In this document: positions 8,729 to 20,974 of the stretch, in pieces
How the letters are laid out: every line of letters begins with the position of its first letter
How positions within the stretch are numbered: the stretch's first letter is position 1
Origin: Chromera velia
Lineage: Eukaryota > Sar > Chromeraceae
Length of the DNA stretch: 33,619 nt
Direction of reading: 5' to 3'
Assembly (NCBI GenBank): GCA_018398765.1
Contig: JAHBMJ010001214.1
Location: forward strand, 1 to 33,619
Notes under the pieces: model-generated
The model's input: the letters and a program-made list of their open reading frames with translations, nothing else
Database searches by the model: none
Told to the model about the DNA's origin: nothing
Translations under genes and position numbers: made by a program

Positions 8729-11070
8729 TCATATTTCTTCTCTTCTGCTAAGTGGGAGGGGTGCATATTTCTTATGAAGAGGCTTCTCAAAGCTGTTCAG
8801 CAACTCGGAAAAAAGAATGGATGCGAGGTAGAAGCCCTCCAGCAGCTCTGGAGGCAAAGAGCCGCAGGGACCGTGAGGCAAGACATGCATGCACACTCCA
8901 TTTCACCTTCACGCACCGACTACAGCTGTTCTGCATCTGAATTTCCTCTTTTCTTCCACAGCCTCTTTCTTTCTTTCTCTCTCTCTTTTTCTCTGGATAT
9001 GCGAGTCTGCATGTCTATCCACTGAAAGGAAGGAAGGAAAGAAGGAAGGAAGGAAGGAAGGAAGAAAAAAAGAAAGGAAGGAAGGAAGGAAGAAAGAAAG
9101 AAAGAAAGAAAGGAAGGAAGGAAGGAAGGAAGAAAGAAAGAAAGAAAGAAAGGAAGGAAGGAAGGAAGGAAGGAAGGAGGGAAGGGAAGGGAAGGGAAGG
9201 GAAGGAAGGAAGAAACGAAGGAAGACAGGAAGGAAGGAAGGAAGAAAGAAAGGAAGACAGGAAGGAAGAAAGGAAGGAAGACAGGAAGGAAGGAAGGAAG
9301 GAAGAAAGGAAGGAAGGAGGGAAGACAGGAAGGAAGGAAGGAAGGAAGGAAGGAAGGCCTACATTGATGCCATCTTCCGTCGGACGATCTCTTTGCCGCT
9401 CTGCCACACAGGTCTCGTCCTGTCCTTGCTCACGCCGTCCGATTGTTTTGCTGCTCGCAGAACCTCAGGGGAAATAAAAGAAACCGCATCCGCGTCTCTC
9501 AAGAGAGCCTCCCTGAGAATCTCCCCTGCACCCCCGCTGCGGACATCTTCAGGAAAGTCTACCAACAGATCAGAGAATCCGCCCTCCTCCCTCTCGGAAG
9601 GATTAGACGAGGAAGACGCTCCAACGTCATTCGAATTTCCATTGGACCCGAGGGCACTGCTCGCACCCGCTTCTGCCAGGCGCCCGTCGAGACGCTGGAG
9701 GACCGACCACACCGAGTCCTTATTCACAGACATGCGGCTGGTCGCACGGCGCTTTGCAGAGGTGGCACCCCCCACAATTTCATCCTGCACAAGAAAGAAA
9801 AAACAAACTTGAACCGTCCGTCTCTCTCGATCAGTTTCTTGTCCTCAGCTGTCAAAGAAGAAAGTGTGCAAGCAGGTCGTACCTTGAGAACATCAAAGGG
9901 CAAGAAGGCAGGCACTCTTTATCGGATGAGGATCTCCCTCCATACAGAAGAACAAACAAACTGCAGTAGTTCTATCAGGCAGGCAACGGACAGAAGAGGA
10001 CTTGAACTGTGTGTGGTTGTGAGTTTTCTGTGCAGAAATGTGGGCCTTCCTGTAGTCCAAAGGGAGCGAGAAGGAAGAAAACAAAGAGGGCGTTTGGGGT
10101 CAGAGCAAAGGCGGAGTTTACGGCTTGTACCCTTGACTGTCTCTCTGGGTACCCGCCGACAGACAGACAGACAGACAGACCTCGAGGATTGAGAGAGCGT
10201 GGATGTCATCCGATTTCGCTGTCACCTGTCCCTCCGAGCATCTGCAATCAAAACAAGAGAAGGGAAAGTGACTCTTGTATTTATACAGGAGAAAAGGAGA
10301 ACGAAGAAATTGGTGAGTTTGCCCCCCAGACCGTTTACAGCTTGAAACCGGAAAAGGAAATGAGCCTGAACGACTGAGTCTCGAAACTAGAGGTTCGTTC
10401 GGCAAGACTGGAAAAGATTGGAATGCGAAAACAAGGTGGCCGGAAGAGGAGATCGCCATTCAGGTTTGCGTCGTCCCCACCCCTTTTTGACAGTTTCATC
10501 TCTAGGTCTCCATCTCTACCTATCGATATGTACCCATGAGGTGGTACTTCACGTCGAGGGACAGCCTTGGAGGCGGCAAGGGAGCGACGAAATCAGAGAC
10601 GCCAAGTGAGATTCTCTCCTGACATCTTTCACTGACTAACTAATTGACTGACTGACATTATTGAAAGCAAGGTGCCTGAAAGCGCCGACCAGAAGAGAAA
10701 CGATTGAGTCTGCATGCAGTCACCACGAAGGGGCGTTTGTACAGTCGGGAGAGGAGAACGGGAAGACACATGGAAACGTCGACAGCTTATTATCAAATGT
10801 TACTCTCGATTGTTCCTTTCCGGGAGGTCTCTTGGCTCTTTCTACCCGCTGTTTCGTTTCGGAATCTCACTCAGGAATATCCATTCATTGCTCCTTTCTG
10901 CACCCTCCAAACCAGTGGATTCTCTCTCTCTCCTTCTGAGTCCTTCAACGATCCATTGTTTTCACTCTTCTCTTAATTCACAGGATCCTTATATTCATTC
11001 CTTCTGGATCCCATTCCTTCAGACAGACCATATGTTTCTTCTTCTCCCTTCTTTTCTTCATGAACACAAT

Positions 11071-11104
<34 letters not shown>

Positions 11105-14100
11105 ACGGACAGACCGACGATGCGACTGACCGCTCCCTCGTCATCCCCCGTCTGTCTCTCCGGAAGTCCGTGAAGACACCTCCTCACCCAGGCAAAAAGG
11201 TTCACAACAGAAAACGCCCCCTCTACTACCAGGCTGCTGCTCCCTCCCTCACTCACAGATCTCTTCTCCAACCCGCGCCCCTGTACATTCCTGTATGACG
11301 AAAGGGAAGGAACCCAAAAGGCCGTCGCACTGCAGAAAAGAGGCCCTTCCAAGGGGGTGCCAAACACTCGAAGCGCTCCCCCTGTCCCTGCATATAAAGA
11401 AGGACGCCGGCGCATGCAGCGATACATGCAGGTCATCAATGAACACCGCCTTCTCTCTCCGCGTTCGCAACCGGATGCCGTCAAAGCTTTCTGACTCAGA
11501 GAGAACTTTTGCTTCGTTCTGCAACACGAAGAGCCGTAAGGCCTCGGGATACCTCTTGGAAAGGGAGGAGAAAATTGGCAAGGGGAAAAACCATTGGCTG
11601 ATCTTACTGTAGGCCAATTCTCCCCAATTCTTGCCTCCAGAGTGTCAAGCTTCTAAAATGGTAAGGACTCGCAGAGTGACTGTCGTATAACCAATCTTCC
11701 TTTTGCGTCCATATGCAAACACACCCTCAGACTTCTTCTTCTTCTCCTCTTCCTCCTCCTCCTCCTTCTTCCTCTTCTTCCTCTTCCGCTTCTTCTTCTT
11801 CTTATTATTATTATTGTTATTATTACTATTATTATTCGAACGACCCACCTTCAAATGGGGACAGCCGGACGACACAGCGCGTGAGACCCTCTGGTCCGCT
11901 GTCGACTGAGACTTGGAAGCTCTCTGAGGGGGACCCAGAACGCCCCCCCACAGCTCTGCGGGCAGACAGGCAAAAGGAATTAATTGTGCATGGAGAGAAG
12001 GTGTGAACATCAGCCAGTACTCACACATGGGCGTCAAATTTGAAAGTTCCATTCCAGCACTTGGTCAAATACACAGATGATAAGAAAGTATACGCAGGGC
12101 AGGGTGGAATGCCTAAAGCAGAAGCATGGAAATCTCTGCGGAAAAAGATGGCAAAAGGGTGACCTCCCGGCATGCTGCCTGCCTCTCATTTTGTGTCTCG
12201 GGTAGCCCGTCGTCCAACATTCAAAACCGTCATACAGGAAATGCACAACAAATACATGCAGTTGCCGAACAGAGAGACAAGAGGGGTGAGCTTTGACTAC
12301 TCCAATACACACACACACACACACACACACAACCTGGAAAGAAGAACGAACTGCAAGAACGGGAAACTTACTCTCGAATCCGTACAAGCTTCTGTCCTCC
12401 CCCCACGTCCTCCCCACCACCCTCTCCAATGGTTCCATCAGCAAGTAAGCGAGAGAAACCGAAAGCCGAGACCACCTCTGCCCCTCCAGGCTCCAGAACA
12501 GCCACGACTTCCTCCAGAGGCTCAACCGCACTCACCACCAACTCCCATACACTCACACTCCCCCCTCCTTCCTCTCCACCAGTGAGAGGGTCAAGAGAGC
12601 AGGTCACCTTGGAGTCTGCGGCAAGGGGGAGCACGAAAGCCCCAGAGAGCGTGCGGGCCTCCGGGCCCCCTTGAGATGCTGCTGCTCTCTCTCTGGCCTC
12701 CTGCAGCTCCGTCCTCAATCCCTCCACCTCTCTTTGTATGGCTGCCACCCTCGCGTGCCTCGCCTTCTCGCTCAACTCCCTGCCTATGCGGGTCTGAAGA
12801 TCAAAATCGCCTGTAGCATGCACAGACAGGACAGGAAGGGTGCAAGGCTGCGTACGTCACTGCATGTGCAGTTTTCGCTCTCTTTTTGCATACACAGAGT
12901 ACAGGGTACATCTCCCCTGGGATCTTAGAGTCGAAAAAAGACGTGGAATCCGGTGCTTAAAAGGAAAGGAAAGGAAAAGCGGGAAAAGAAAAAAAGGAAG
13001 ACGACAAAGAACAACAAGCACATGGAATGGGCAAATGTCGAATCGAACCGCACAAAAACGACCAATATCCACCTCTCTTGTGCTTGCCCCCCCACGCAGC
13101 AACCTTCCTCCCTTTTTGCACACTTTCTTCTCCTGTCCCCTCTCCTTAGTCAACCCAATCAACCTCCCATGCATGAACCCCCCCTACCCACCAGTAAGCA
13201 GAGCCCCAGTGGAGTCGGCACCTTGCGGGTCGGCAGTCACAATCAAGACGCGTCCACTGAATGTCGACACAACGATGTCCGCAAACTGCCTATCCGCCTC
13301 CCCCCCCGATCCGAGACGGCCCAACTCACACCCCCGAATGGATTCTCGCACAGACGTCCTGCCCAACAGCCCTCCTCTCCCTCCTCCGTCTTCCAAAAGA
13401 CTCCAGACTTCAACAGACCCCTGCTCTCTGCAAACAAGCAACTCATCGACCCCGTCTCCATTCACGTCACCGAAACGGAGACACGAAACCGCACCGAGGT
13501 CACCCTCAAGATCTCCCCCCTCTGAGCACACAGGATCGCCTTGCATCAACATGTTTGCAAACCCCACCACGGTCCCTACCGTTCCACCACGCGTTCCAAA
13601 CGCCAGTCTCAAATCCACGTTGACAGACCCAGCGCTTCCTGAAGGCAGCTTCTGCGGCTGCGTCTGCGCTGCGACTGCCGTACAGGGGCTTCCTGTTGGA
13701 AATTCATGTAGCATTTTGTCTCCGTGATACACTCGCAGACTGCCATCCTGAGACGCCACCAGACAACACAGGACCCCGGCACTCTGCATCCTCGCAAGTG
13801 TCATCCCAAGAATTCTGTCCCTGCAGACGATGAAACCCTCCTGAGTCGTCTTGCCCGAGTCCACTACTGAGCATATACTCACGACTGTCTCTCCACCTGC
13901 CCACAGCCTCTGGCCATCCACACAGAGGTGGTACACGTACTCTGTCATGTTCGCCTGCACATGGAAGAGCTGCTTCCCCTTTCTGGAGAACCCGAAGATG
14001 CTCTGACGGGATGCCACTACCACAAGCTCTCCCCCACCCTGTACACACACAGGCAGAGCGGTAATGCCTCTCCCGATGTTCATCTTCCAGTCCACCTCCG

Positions 14101-14660
14101 GAACTCCCTTGCGAAACCCGAAGCACACAACGTTGCCGACATCGTCACCAACGACCACTGCAACACGTATTCATGTGCACATTTTTGTACATTCAAGCAC
14201 GGAAAAGGCGGCTGCATGACATTTTGGCTTTGTTGCCTTTTGACTTCGTTTCGCCTGTAGACGGCTAACTTGTCGTGCAGGTAGATCGCCAGACACAAGA
14301 ACGATGCACACACAATTCGTCGTCATAGAGAAGTCAGAAGAATGACAGCTCGTCTGGCAAAACGATGTGGAGAAATCAGAAAAATCATCTCAAAGTAGTC
14401 CACGAACACTTCACAACAAAAAGACGGGTGCTCTAAGCATAATTACTTGGGACCCCAAGATATGCGGACACGAAGGCATTGAAGGTCATTCACGTTGCAA
14501 AAGATCCCAATTTCTCCCTCAACTGCTCCTTACCCTTTGTGGATTTCCCGTGTCTGCCTGGCAGCAGACTGAGAGTTCCCTTGGCAAACGGCTTCGATTG
14601 AAATATCTCCACCTGGTGCAGGGTGGCGGCCCCGCTCTTTTCCTGCGGGTTCGCATTCAT
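8729..14660 (-). CDS. BBS7: BBS7, BBSome subunit (multi-exon, 3' half only partly resolved)
   Basis: BBS7 is a beta-propeller subunit of the BBSome, the coat complex that moves membrane proteins in and out of cilia with IFT trains. Confident exons, in phase: 14660-14534, 14157-13192, 12810-12372, 12135-12025 and 11955-11849. Probable exons: 11695-11608, about 11552-11472, 10241-10181, about 9790-9360 and 8847-8729 (stop TGA). An in-frame stop precedes the ATG at 14660. Joined exons 1 and 2 give STKVVVGDDVGNVVCFGF, matching the KVVIGDxxGxVxCFG start of the propeller. Then come FGFSRKGKQLFHVQANMTE and, at the propeller end, ADIVVSTFSGRVLIVTADP. Exon 3 starts a coiled coil and runs into the gamma-adaptin-ear-like region. 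SDDIHALSILE and a C-terminal helical piece LLEGFYLASILFSELL fit the platform and helix bundle. Between 10180 and 9790, and around 11600, the joins are unsettled. It is head to head with IFT121. Confidence 0.9.
9024..9357. repeat. 334-bp GGAA/GAAA polypurine tract
   Basis: Almost uninterrupted purines on the plus strand (only four or so pyrimidines, in GACAGG and GAAACGAAGG units). It lies within the terminal part of BBS7, most likely an intron before the last exon, where it is pyrimidine-rich on the sense strand. The mirror symmetry of GGAA blocks could allow triplex (H-DNA) formation. Confidence 0.95.
11022..11076 (-). repeat. 55-nt dispersed element, copy in a BBS7 intron
   Basis: On the minus strand this 55-mer matches 20843-20897 of the plus strand at 53 positions. 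It holds a 25-nt purine run preceded by GTGTTCATG and followed by ACATATGGTCTG. It lies in the BBS7 intron between the exons at about 11472 and 10241. A (GACA)n array, read GTCT on the sense strand, adjoins it on its sense-5' side (11077-11106). Confidence 0.9.
11732..11837. repeat. Trinucleotide tract (TTC/TCC then TTA) in a BBS7 intron
   Basis: Runs of CTT and CCT units change to ATT units. On the BBS7 strand this reads ATA then GAA/GAG and fills the intron between exons 11955-11849 and 11695-11608. The next acceptor is therefore preceded by purines rather than by a polypyrimidine tract, which is unusual and lowers confidence in that junction. Confidence 0.9.
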
Positions 14661-15641
14661 TCCGATCTAAACAGACTGCACTCCGAAGAATAATTAGGGG
14701 CAGGCAAAGCTTTTGAACAGCTCGCTTGTGTCCGTCTGTCGAAACACTGCAATGCGTCTTGCCTGCACAAACTCAAAACTCCTCATTCAGATCTCTTAGC
14801 ACACAATCGCCGGTCAAGAAAGAGACCGGAAGACTTTGCCGTCTCTGCGGGTGAAGTCCCCACCTAGGAGCATGCGATTCCCCTAGGAGCCCCATGAAGT
14901 TACATCCACGGTCCGGGTTGGATGGGACACTGCAGTGTATGAATGTCGGAGTGGTCCTCGTCTGTGAATACTTGCACGACTGAGTGACGACACCCTTTGA
15001 ATATTGCGGAGTCACATGGAGTCAGTGACATCATTCGACGTCTGTAAATGCCCGCTGTAAACGAAATCGCGTAGACGGACCGGCAGTGTTTTTGCGTTAT
15101 TTTGTGCCAGACCAAGATGCTTCGCGCGACGGCTATTGTGAATATGTGTGATCAGACTGAGCATAACTGAGCTAGCTGGAATAATGATCTGATCGAGATT
15201 GTGAACTGAGCAAGTTGCTTGGCTCGTACGTTTGCCTTCTGAGGAAGAACATGCACCGGACCCAGAAGCACACATGGGTAAGCGTCCCAGCTGATACCGA
15301 ACGGCAGTGCAGCGTTCTTGACTGAAAGCATTCAAACGAAGGCTCTGGATTGTGTGCCCGAAGATACCGAGGATTGGACAAGCAACAGCCTGAAGCTCTC
15401 GGCTCCAGCACGTTACGTGTCCGAAAGCGGGGGCAACTTGAGAGCCCGGCTTGTGTAGAAGTGCATTGCCCGAATCGTCAATTGACTTTGCAGACACAGG
15501 CAGAGTTTGAGTCCTATCCGGATTGTCAAAGAACAACAGTGTGCACCATCTGGTCACAGATTTCCCCTCCTCTCCTTGTGTTGCTGTTGAACTCCATTGT
15601 TCGTTCTCCCTCCGTCTTTCTCCTCATTACCTCCAACGAAT
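14661..15641. promoter_or_regulatory. Shared 981-bp region between the BBS7 and IFT121 start codons
   Basis: This is the only DNA between two divergent cilium genes, so it holds both 5' UTRs and both promoters. It is not AT-rich and contains no long microsatellite, unlike nearly every intron around it. The ORFs here show no family resemblance. I did not identify a TATA element, an RFX X-box or a TGCATGCA word. Confidence 0.55.
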
Positions 15642-16259
15642 ATGTTCGTCTACTTAAGCAAAAAGATCGCAATCCCTCACAACACAAGCCTGAATGTCCT
15701 CTCATGGAACTGTGCACAAGGATGGATCGCGTGTGGAGGGGAGAAGGGACTCCTCAAAGTCCTCAAACTCGAATCCGGAGATCAGGGACAACCGGGAGCT
15801 GCTGCATCTGCCGCCTCTTCCAACTTGTCTATGAATCAAACACTTGAAGGACACCAGGGTCGGTCTAACACTCCTGATCCGTCAGTGCCTACACGGAGAC
15901 GGCAGACTTCCCCTGCCCCCTTCCCTCCCCTCCTTTCACTCACGGATGAATCCCACCCCTGATATCGACCCAACCCGTGCCTGCAGGGAACATTCTGGTC
16001 GTGACGTGGAACGAAAACTTTCGCAAACTGACTACCTCAGACCAAAACGGTTTGATCATCGTGTGGATGCTTCACAGGTCTGCATGCAGCATGGGCTTTC
16101 TTTTCTCCCTCTTCCGCTTCCTGTCTCTCTCCTGCTCTCCAGAGAAACCTCATTCGAACTGAAAAGTTGTACCGCCAGCCACAATGAGACCAAGAGCTTC
16201 AGCAGTCTCCAAGGACCCCCTTGGCTCGTATTGTACTCATTCCTGTGTGTGTGTGTGTG

Positions 16260-16297
<38 letters not shown>

Positions 16298-18743
16298 TGT
16301 GTGTGTGTGAGAGGGAGTGACTTTTCAGAGGAATGTGGCTTGAGGAGATGATCAACAACCGCAACAAGTCTGTGGTGAGAGACATGAAGTGGACCTCGGA
16401 CGGCAACAAAATCTGCATCGTCTATGAGGACGGGGCCGTCATTGTCGGGACTGTCGACGGGCAGAGACTATGGGTGAGTTGAGTAGGATCAGTGCTTGTG
16501 GAAGGGACTATCATATGTATTTATACGGTAATGTCAACCTTTGAAAAGAGGACGAATCAGGGGGCAATGGAAGACTCATGGTGATTTGATGAAAAGGGCA
16601 TGCTTTGTTGTTGAATTGAGAAGCCTGTGATTCTGTGCGTGAAATGGATGGATTGCCGACGGAGGGAATCCGTCGGGAAAGAAGAGTGGCGCTGTTCTTC
16701 AGTTGTTTGTTTGTTTGTCTTCCTTCTTTTCCTGCGTCTAAGCAGTCTCTTTTCTTTTTTTCCTTTTTTGGATTTTTTCTCGTCCCGTCGTTTTTGCAGT
16801 TTTGCCCCTCTCTTTGTTGCACGCAGGCATTTGCTCTCTCATTAACTTGGAGGGGTGTTGTCCTGTCGACCTGCATCCATCCCTCCTTTTTTTTTCTTTT
16901 CTTTTCTTTTCAAACTTCGTCCTGCTGCAGGGAAAGGAACTGAAGGTTTCCCTGGCAAAAGTCGAGTGGTCGCCTGACGGGAAGTGCATTCTGTTTGCGA
17001 CCAACAGGGGGGAGGTGCACGTGTACGATTCTGACGGCGTGTACTCGCACAAAGTGAACATCCTCTGCCTGGACGCTGACCAGGTCAGAAAAGAAGACAC
17101 ACTTTCTCCTGAAGAGCGCAAGCACCGTTTTTGAGGGCGGAGTCGCAGCCTCAGAAGACGCTGTTTCACGGGCAGACGATCCATTGCCGACGAATAGTGT
17201 CTGCGTACATTCAGCTTTTCTGCTACTGTTTTGCCCCCCCTTCTAAGAAATGCATGACTACATGCATTCTCCAGGCTCTTTTTTGGTTGATAAGAAAGGG
17301 TCCTTTCCTGATTGTACCATCTGGCGTGGGATGGAGGTGTGTATCTGCTGAGAGACTGGAAGTCTCTCGGTGAAGAGAAATTGAGCAACAGATAGCCGGA
17401 TGGTTGGATCGATGGATGGATGGATGCAGGTGGATGCGATTCCGATTGCGTCAATCTGCTGGCACGAAGGAGGCGGAGATGGGTCAGACACTTCAAGGTC
17501 AGTCAGTCAGAAATCAAGAGCAAGAGAGAGAGAGAGAGAGAGAGAGAGGCAGAGGATGTTCAGTCGAGGAAACATCTCTTGAAGGGATTGGCAGAGGGTC
17601 GCTCGCGGGGAGGGAGACGGTACCGAGATTGGCTGCATTTCTGTGCAGCAGTCCAACGACCGTTCTTTTTTTGCCTCTTTGCACAGAGAAAGGTGTGTGT
17701 ATTTGTGGACACGTATTGTACCGTTGACTGTGTGGAATGAATGCTTTTCCGGCTGCAGATGTTCCTTGGCAGTTGCTTTCGAGAATGGTCGTGTCCAACT
17801 GATGAGAAGCGAAGCAGATGACAAACCGCTTCTGATTGACACGGCGATGCGCGTTTCTGGAGCTGCCCACTGGAATCCGGCAGGGACTGTTCTGGCAATA
17901 GCGGGGGTACAGACGCTGGTGGGAGGCCCGGGTGGAGACAAGGGAGACAAAGGAGGAGGAGGGGGGCGGGAGGCTAATGTAGTCCAATTCTACTCTAATA
18001 CGGGGCTGCATTTGAGAAGTCTCCGTGTGCCGGGGTCGCACTTGCGTTGCTTGTCCTGGGAAGGCACTGGGCTTCGTCTCGCGTTGGCTGTGGACTCGTT
18101 CATCTTTTTCGGAAATATTCGACCTCAGTCAGTCTGTATACAGAAAATATGTATGAGGATAAAGAATTCTGTATGAAAATAAACGCATGGACTCGTTGAT
18201 CTTTTTCGGAAATATTCGACCTCAGTCAGTCGGGGAGAGAGGACGGGAGGGAGGGAATGATCTTTGGAGTGGGGCTGGTGTTAGTTGGAAGGAGCCAGCT
18301 GTCCTTGGAGGTGCTGATAGAGTTCTTTCTTCTCTGCCCGACAATGAAGAAATGAGCATTCGTTTTCTTATTCTCTTCTTTGGTTCACTCTCTCTTCCCG
18401 GAAGAGTGTGCTTCTCTTTTTCGCGGCCGAAAATTTGTGGAATTTCTCTGCTTGTTCGTTCCGGCAAAACGATTTCTTTTCTCTTTTCCGCCCTGCGTTG
18501 TTTTATCCGGGGGGGATCCGTTCAGGTACCAATTTTCGTACTTCTCTCACACCCTCGTGTACGCGTATGCGAAGAATCAGCGGGAGAGGGACAGAAGAGA
18601 CAAGGAGCCAGAATTTGCGGTCGTGTTCTGGGACACAACGAATGACGAGAGGTACACAAAGTACGTGAAGAAGCTTATCCACATCGCGGGGGGATCGAGG
18701 TCGGTCTCTCTCTCTTTCTTCCTCCCGCCCCCCCTCCCACACC

Positions 18744-18781
<38 letters not shown>

Positions 18782-20487
18782 AGCGGCGGGTGGTTCTTTC
18801 TCTCTGGGATTGATTGTGAGGTGACAAGTATGGTGTGCCGAGGTAGCAAGCAGATTGTGCGAGGCATTATTGGACGGGTGACGTGAGCGAAGCACGAGGT
18901 AGAGGGCTGAAAACCCCAAAGCGGTCGGCAAACAAAGAAAGAAAGAAACAAGAAAAAAAGAAACAATCAAAGGAATAAAGAAAAGAAAAAAAGGGAAGGC
19001 AAGAAAGAAAGAAACAAGGAAAGAAAAATTTGAGTGGAATACTTGCAGGTATTGCTGCCTGGCTACCCGGACGGAAGACAGCACGGAGCAGCACATCTTG
19101 ATCATCTGCGACGATATCGGCTCCCCTGTGCAGTCGCAGTATGTGGGGTTGGACCCTCAACATATGTGCATGACTGACGCGTTCGTGTTCGCCTCCTCAG
19201 AAGACGTCGTGTACGCATGGCACTACGCTGGGTCTTCCAACAGAGGCATGGAGGCGCCCTCTGCGAACTTCGGTTGGTTGGTGCGTCTGCTCCTTCCTTC
19301 CTTCCCTCCTGCGTTCTTTTTCTGTTGCATTTAGTTATTTATTTCACTTTCTGTTGCGATGATCGATAGATGCTCGTGTAGAGACGTGAAGATTCTGTTA
19401 ATTTTATTTGCGTTTTTTGTGCACCCTGCCTGGTTCTTTGTCCAGTTGCCTGCAAGGGGGGTGCAGACACCTGCACTTTTTCACTTTGTCTGTCTCTGTA
19501 TCCGGTCTTCCTCTTCTCTGTTTGATTGACTCTTTCTCTGTCTCTTTCCAACGAATGAACGAACGGACGAATGAGTGCAGCTGTAGGGGGTCCCTCTGGA
19601 GGCGTCACTTCTCGAAACGCTCCTGGCAGGTGGCCGGCAGAGAGGGTTTTCCACGTCGACGAGGCCCTCAACGGGGGGACAGCACAGGCCCACGAGAAAG
19701 GGGAGTTCCAACACCCGGGCCCGGCGGTCTCTCAGGACCCCGTCGCGTGCCTCGGAGCTTCAGAGGAGTCAGTCGACTGTCTTTCCCCTTCCATTCTTTT
19801 TTTTCTCTGCGAGATGAGGCAGTGTGTGCGTGTAGGCAGCGGTGGTTTCGTTTTGTGTCTCCCATGTTCTCTTATTCTCGTTTGTCTGCGCTCTCTCTCC
19901 CCCCGCTCTCAATCGTGGCACTCTTGGCCTGCTCTTCTTGTTGCTTCTTTGATTCAATCTGTTTTTGCCTCTCTATCCCTCTCTTTTTTTTCTCTCTTTC
20001 TCTTTTGCAGCACTCTGATCGTGGCAAGGGAGTCTGGGGCCATCCAGCGCTACGCCGTGCCTGAGTTGATCCTTCAATACAAATTCCTGATCAAGTGCAG
20101 GTCAGTAGAAGTTCAGAGGTCGAGTTAGTTTTTTTTTCGTCTTTCTTTATTGACCTTCGAAGCATTTTCCCCCTTTGTCTCAATTCCTCTCACTCAAACA
20201 TGCAGAGGTGTTTCGGCCGATTTCTGTCCCGTAAAGTGTAGTGGAGGGGCCGGCGAGCACGCATGCACTGTCTGTCTCCCTGTACCTCTCGCTCTGAACT
20301 CGTGTCTTCTGGTCTGGTACGTCTGTCTGTCTGGTTCTGCAGGCCCCAGATGGCTTCTGTGAATTGCAACAGCACGCGGTTGGCTGTCCTGGACATTAAC
20401 GGGACCCTCTCGGTCTACTGCATCGATATCGGGTCCGTGGGTTGGGGGGTTGGTTGGTTGGTTGGTTGGTTGGTTGGCAGGGGGGGC

Positions 20488-20522
<35 letters not shown>

Positions 20523-20933
20523 AAGAAGAGAGGGAGAAAAGTCTTGCAGGGGATCGATGGGCAGGGGTTCAAGTGACTTCACGTGCTAGTTAGAATGCGA
20601 TGATTTTGTGAGACTTTCAACTGCTTTGTCTGATTCGCTTCTTTTGGCGTCCCTTTTTGAGAACTCTGTAGGGCTTCTGATTCAAGGAAAGCATTTGCCC
20701 CTCCCGCTCGGTACACACTCCTTTCTCTTTCTTTGTGTGTCTGTCTGTCTGTCTGTCTGGCTTAACTCTCACCTTTCGGGCCCCCTGCCCACTTTGTCTG
20801 AGTTGTCGTGATGTTCCTTTGTCTTTGTTGCTTTCTTTCTTTTTGTCTATTGTGTCCATGAAGAAAAGAAGGGAGAAGAAGAAACATATAGTCTGTCTGT
20901 CTGTCTGTCTGTCTGTCTGTGTGTCTGTCTGTG

Positions 20934-20974
<41 letters not shown>

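Noticed and set aside
8774-9025. Plus-strand ORF with a coil-like start (MKRLLKAVQQLGKKNG)
   Set aside because: Its minus strand reads LLEGFYLASILFSELL behind a good acceptor and fits the expected BBS7 C-terminus; the plus-strand frame has no splice partners.
9015-9407. 130-codon minus-strand Ser/Phe/Leu/Pro ORF
   Set aside because: The opposite-strand reading of the same polypurine repeat.
8889-9812. 307-codon plus-strand ORF rich in Lys, Glu, Gly and Arg
   Set aside because: It is mostly translation of the GGAA/GAAA tract and overlaps the antisense of a BBS7 exon; it has no domain character.
9840-10140. Candidate BBS7 exons between 10180 and 9790
   Set aside because: Several acceptors and donors are possible, but each reading I tried met an in-frame stop or lost phase, so no exon is claimed there.
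12840-13727. 295-codon plus-strand Pro/Ser-rich ORF
   Set aside because: Antisense shadow of the long, GC-skewed BBS7 propeller exon, which has clear homology on the minus strand.
15012-15557. 181-codon minus-strand ORF upstream of IFT121
   Set aside because: No family resemblance and no continuity with BBS7, whose first exon has an in-frame stop upstream of its ATG.
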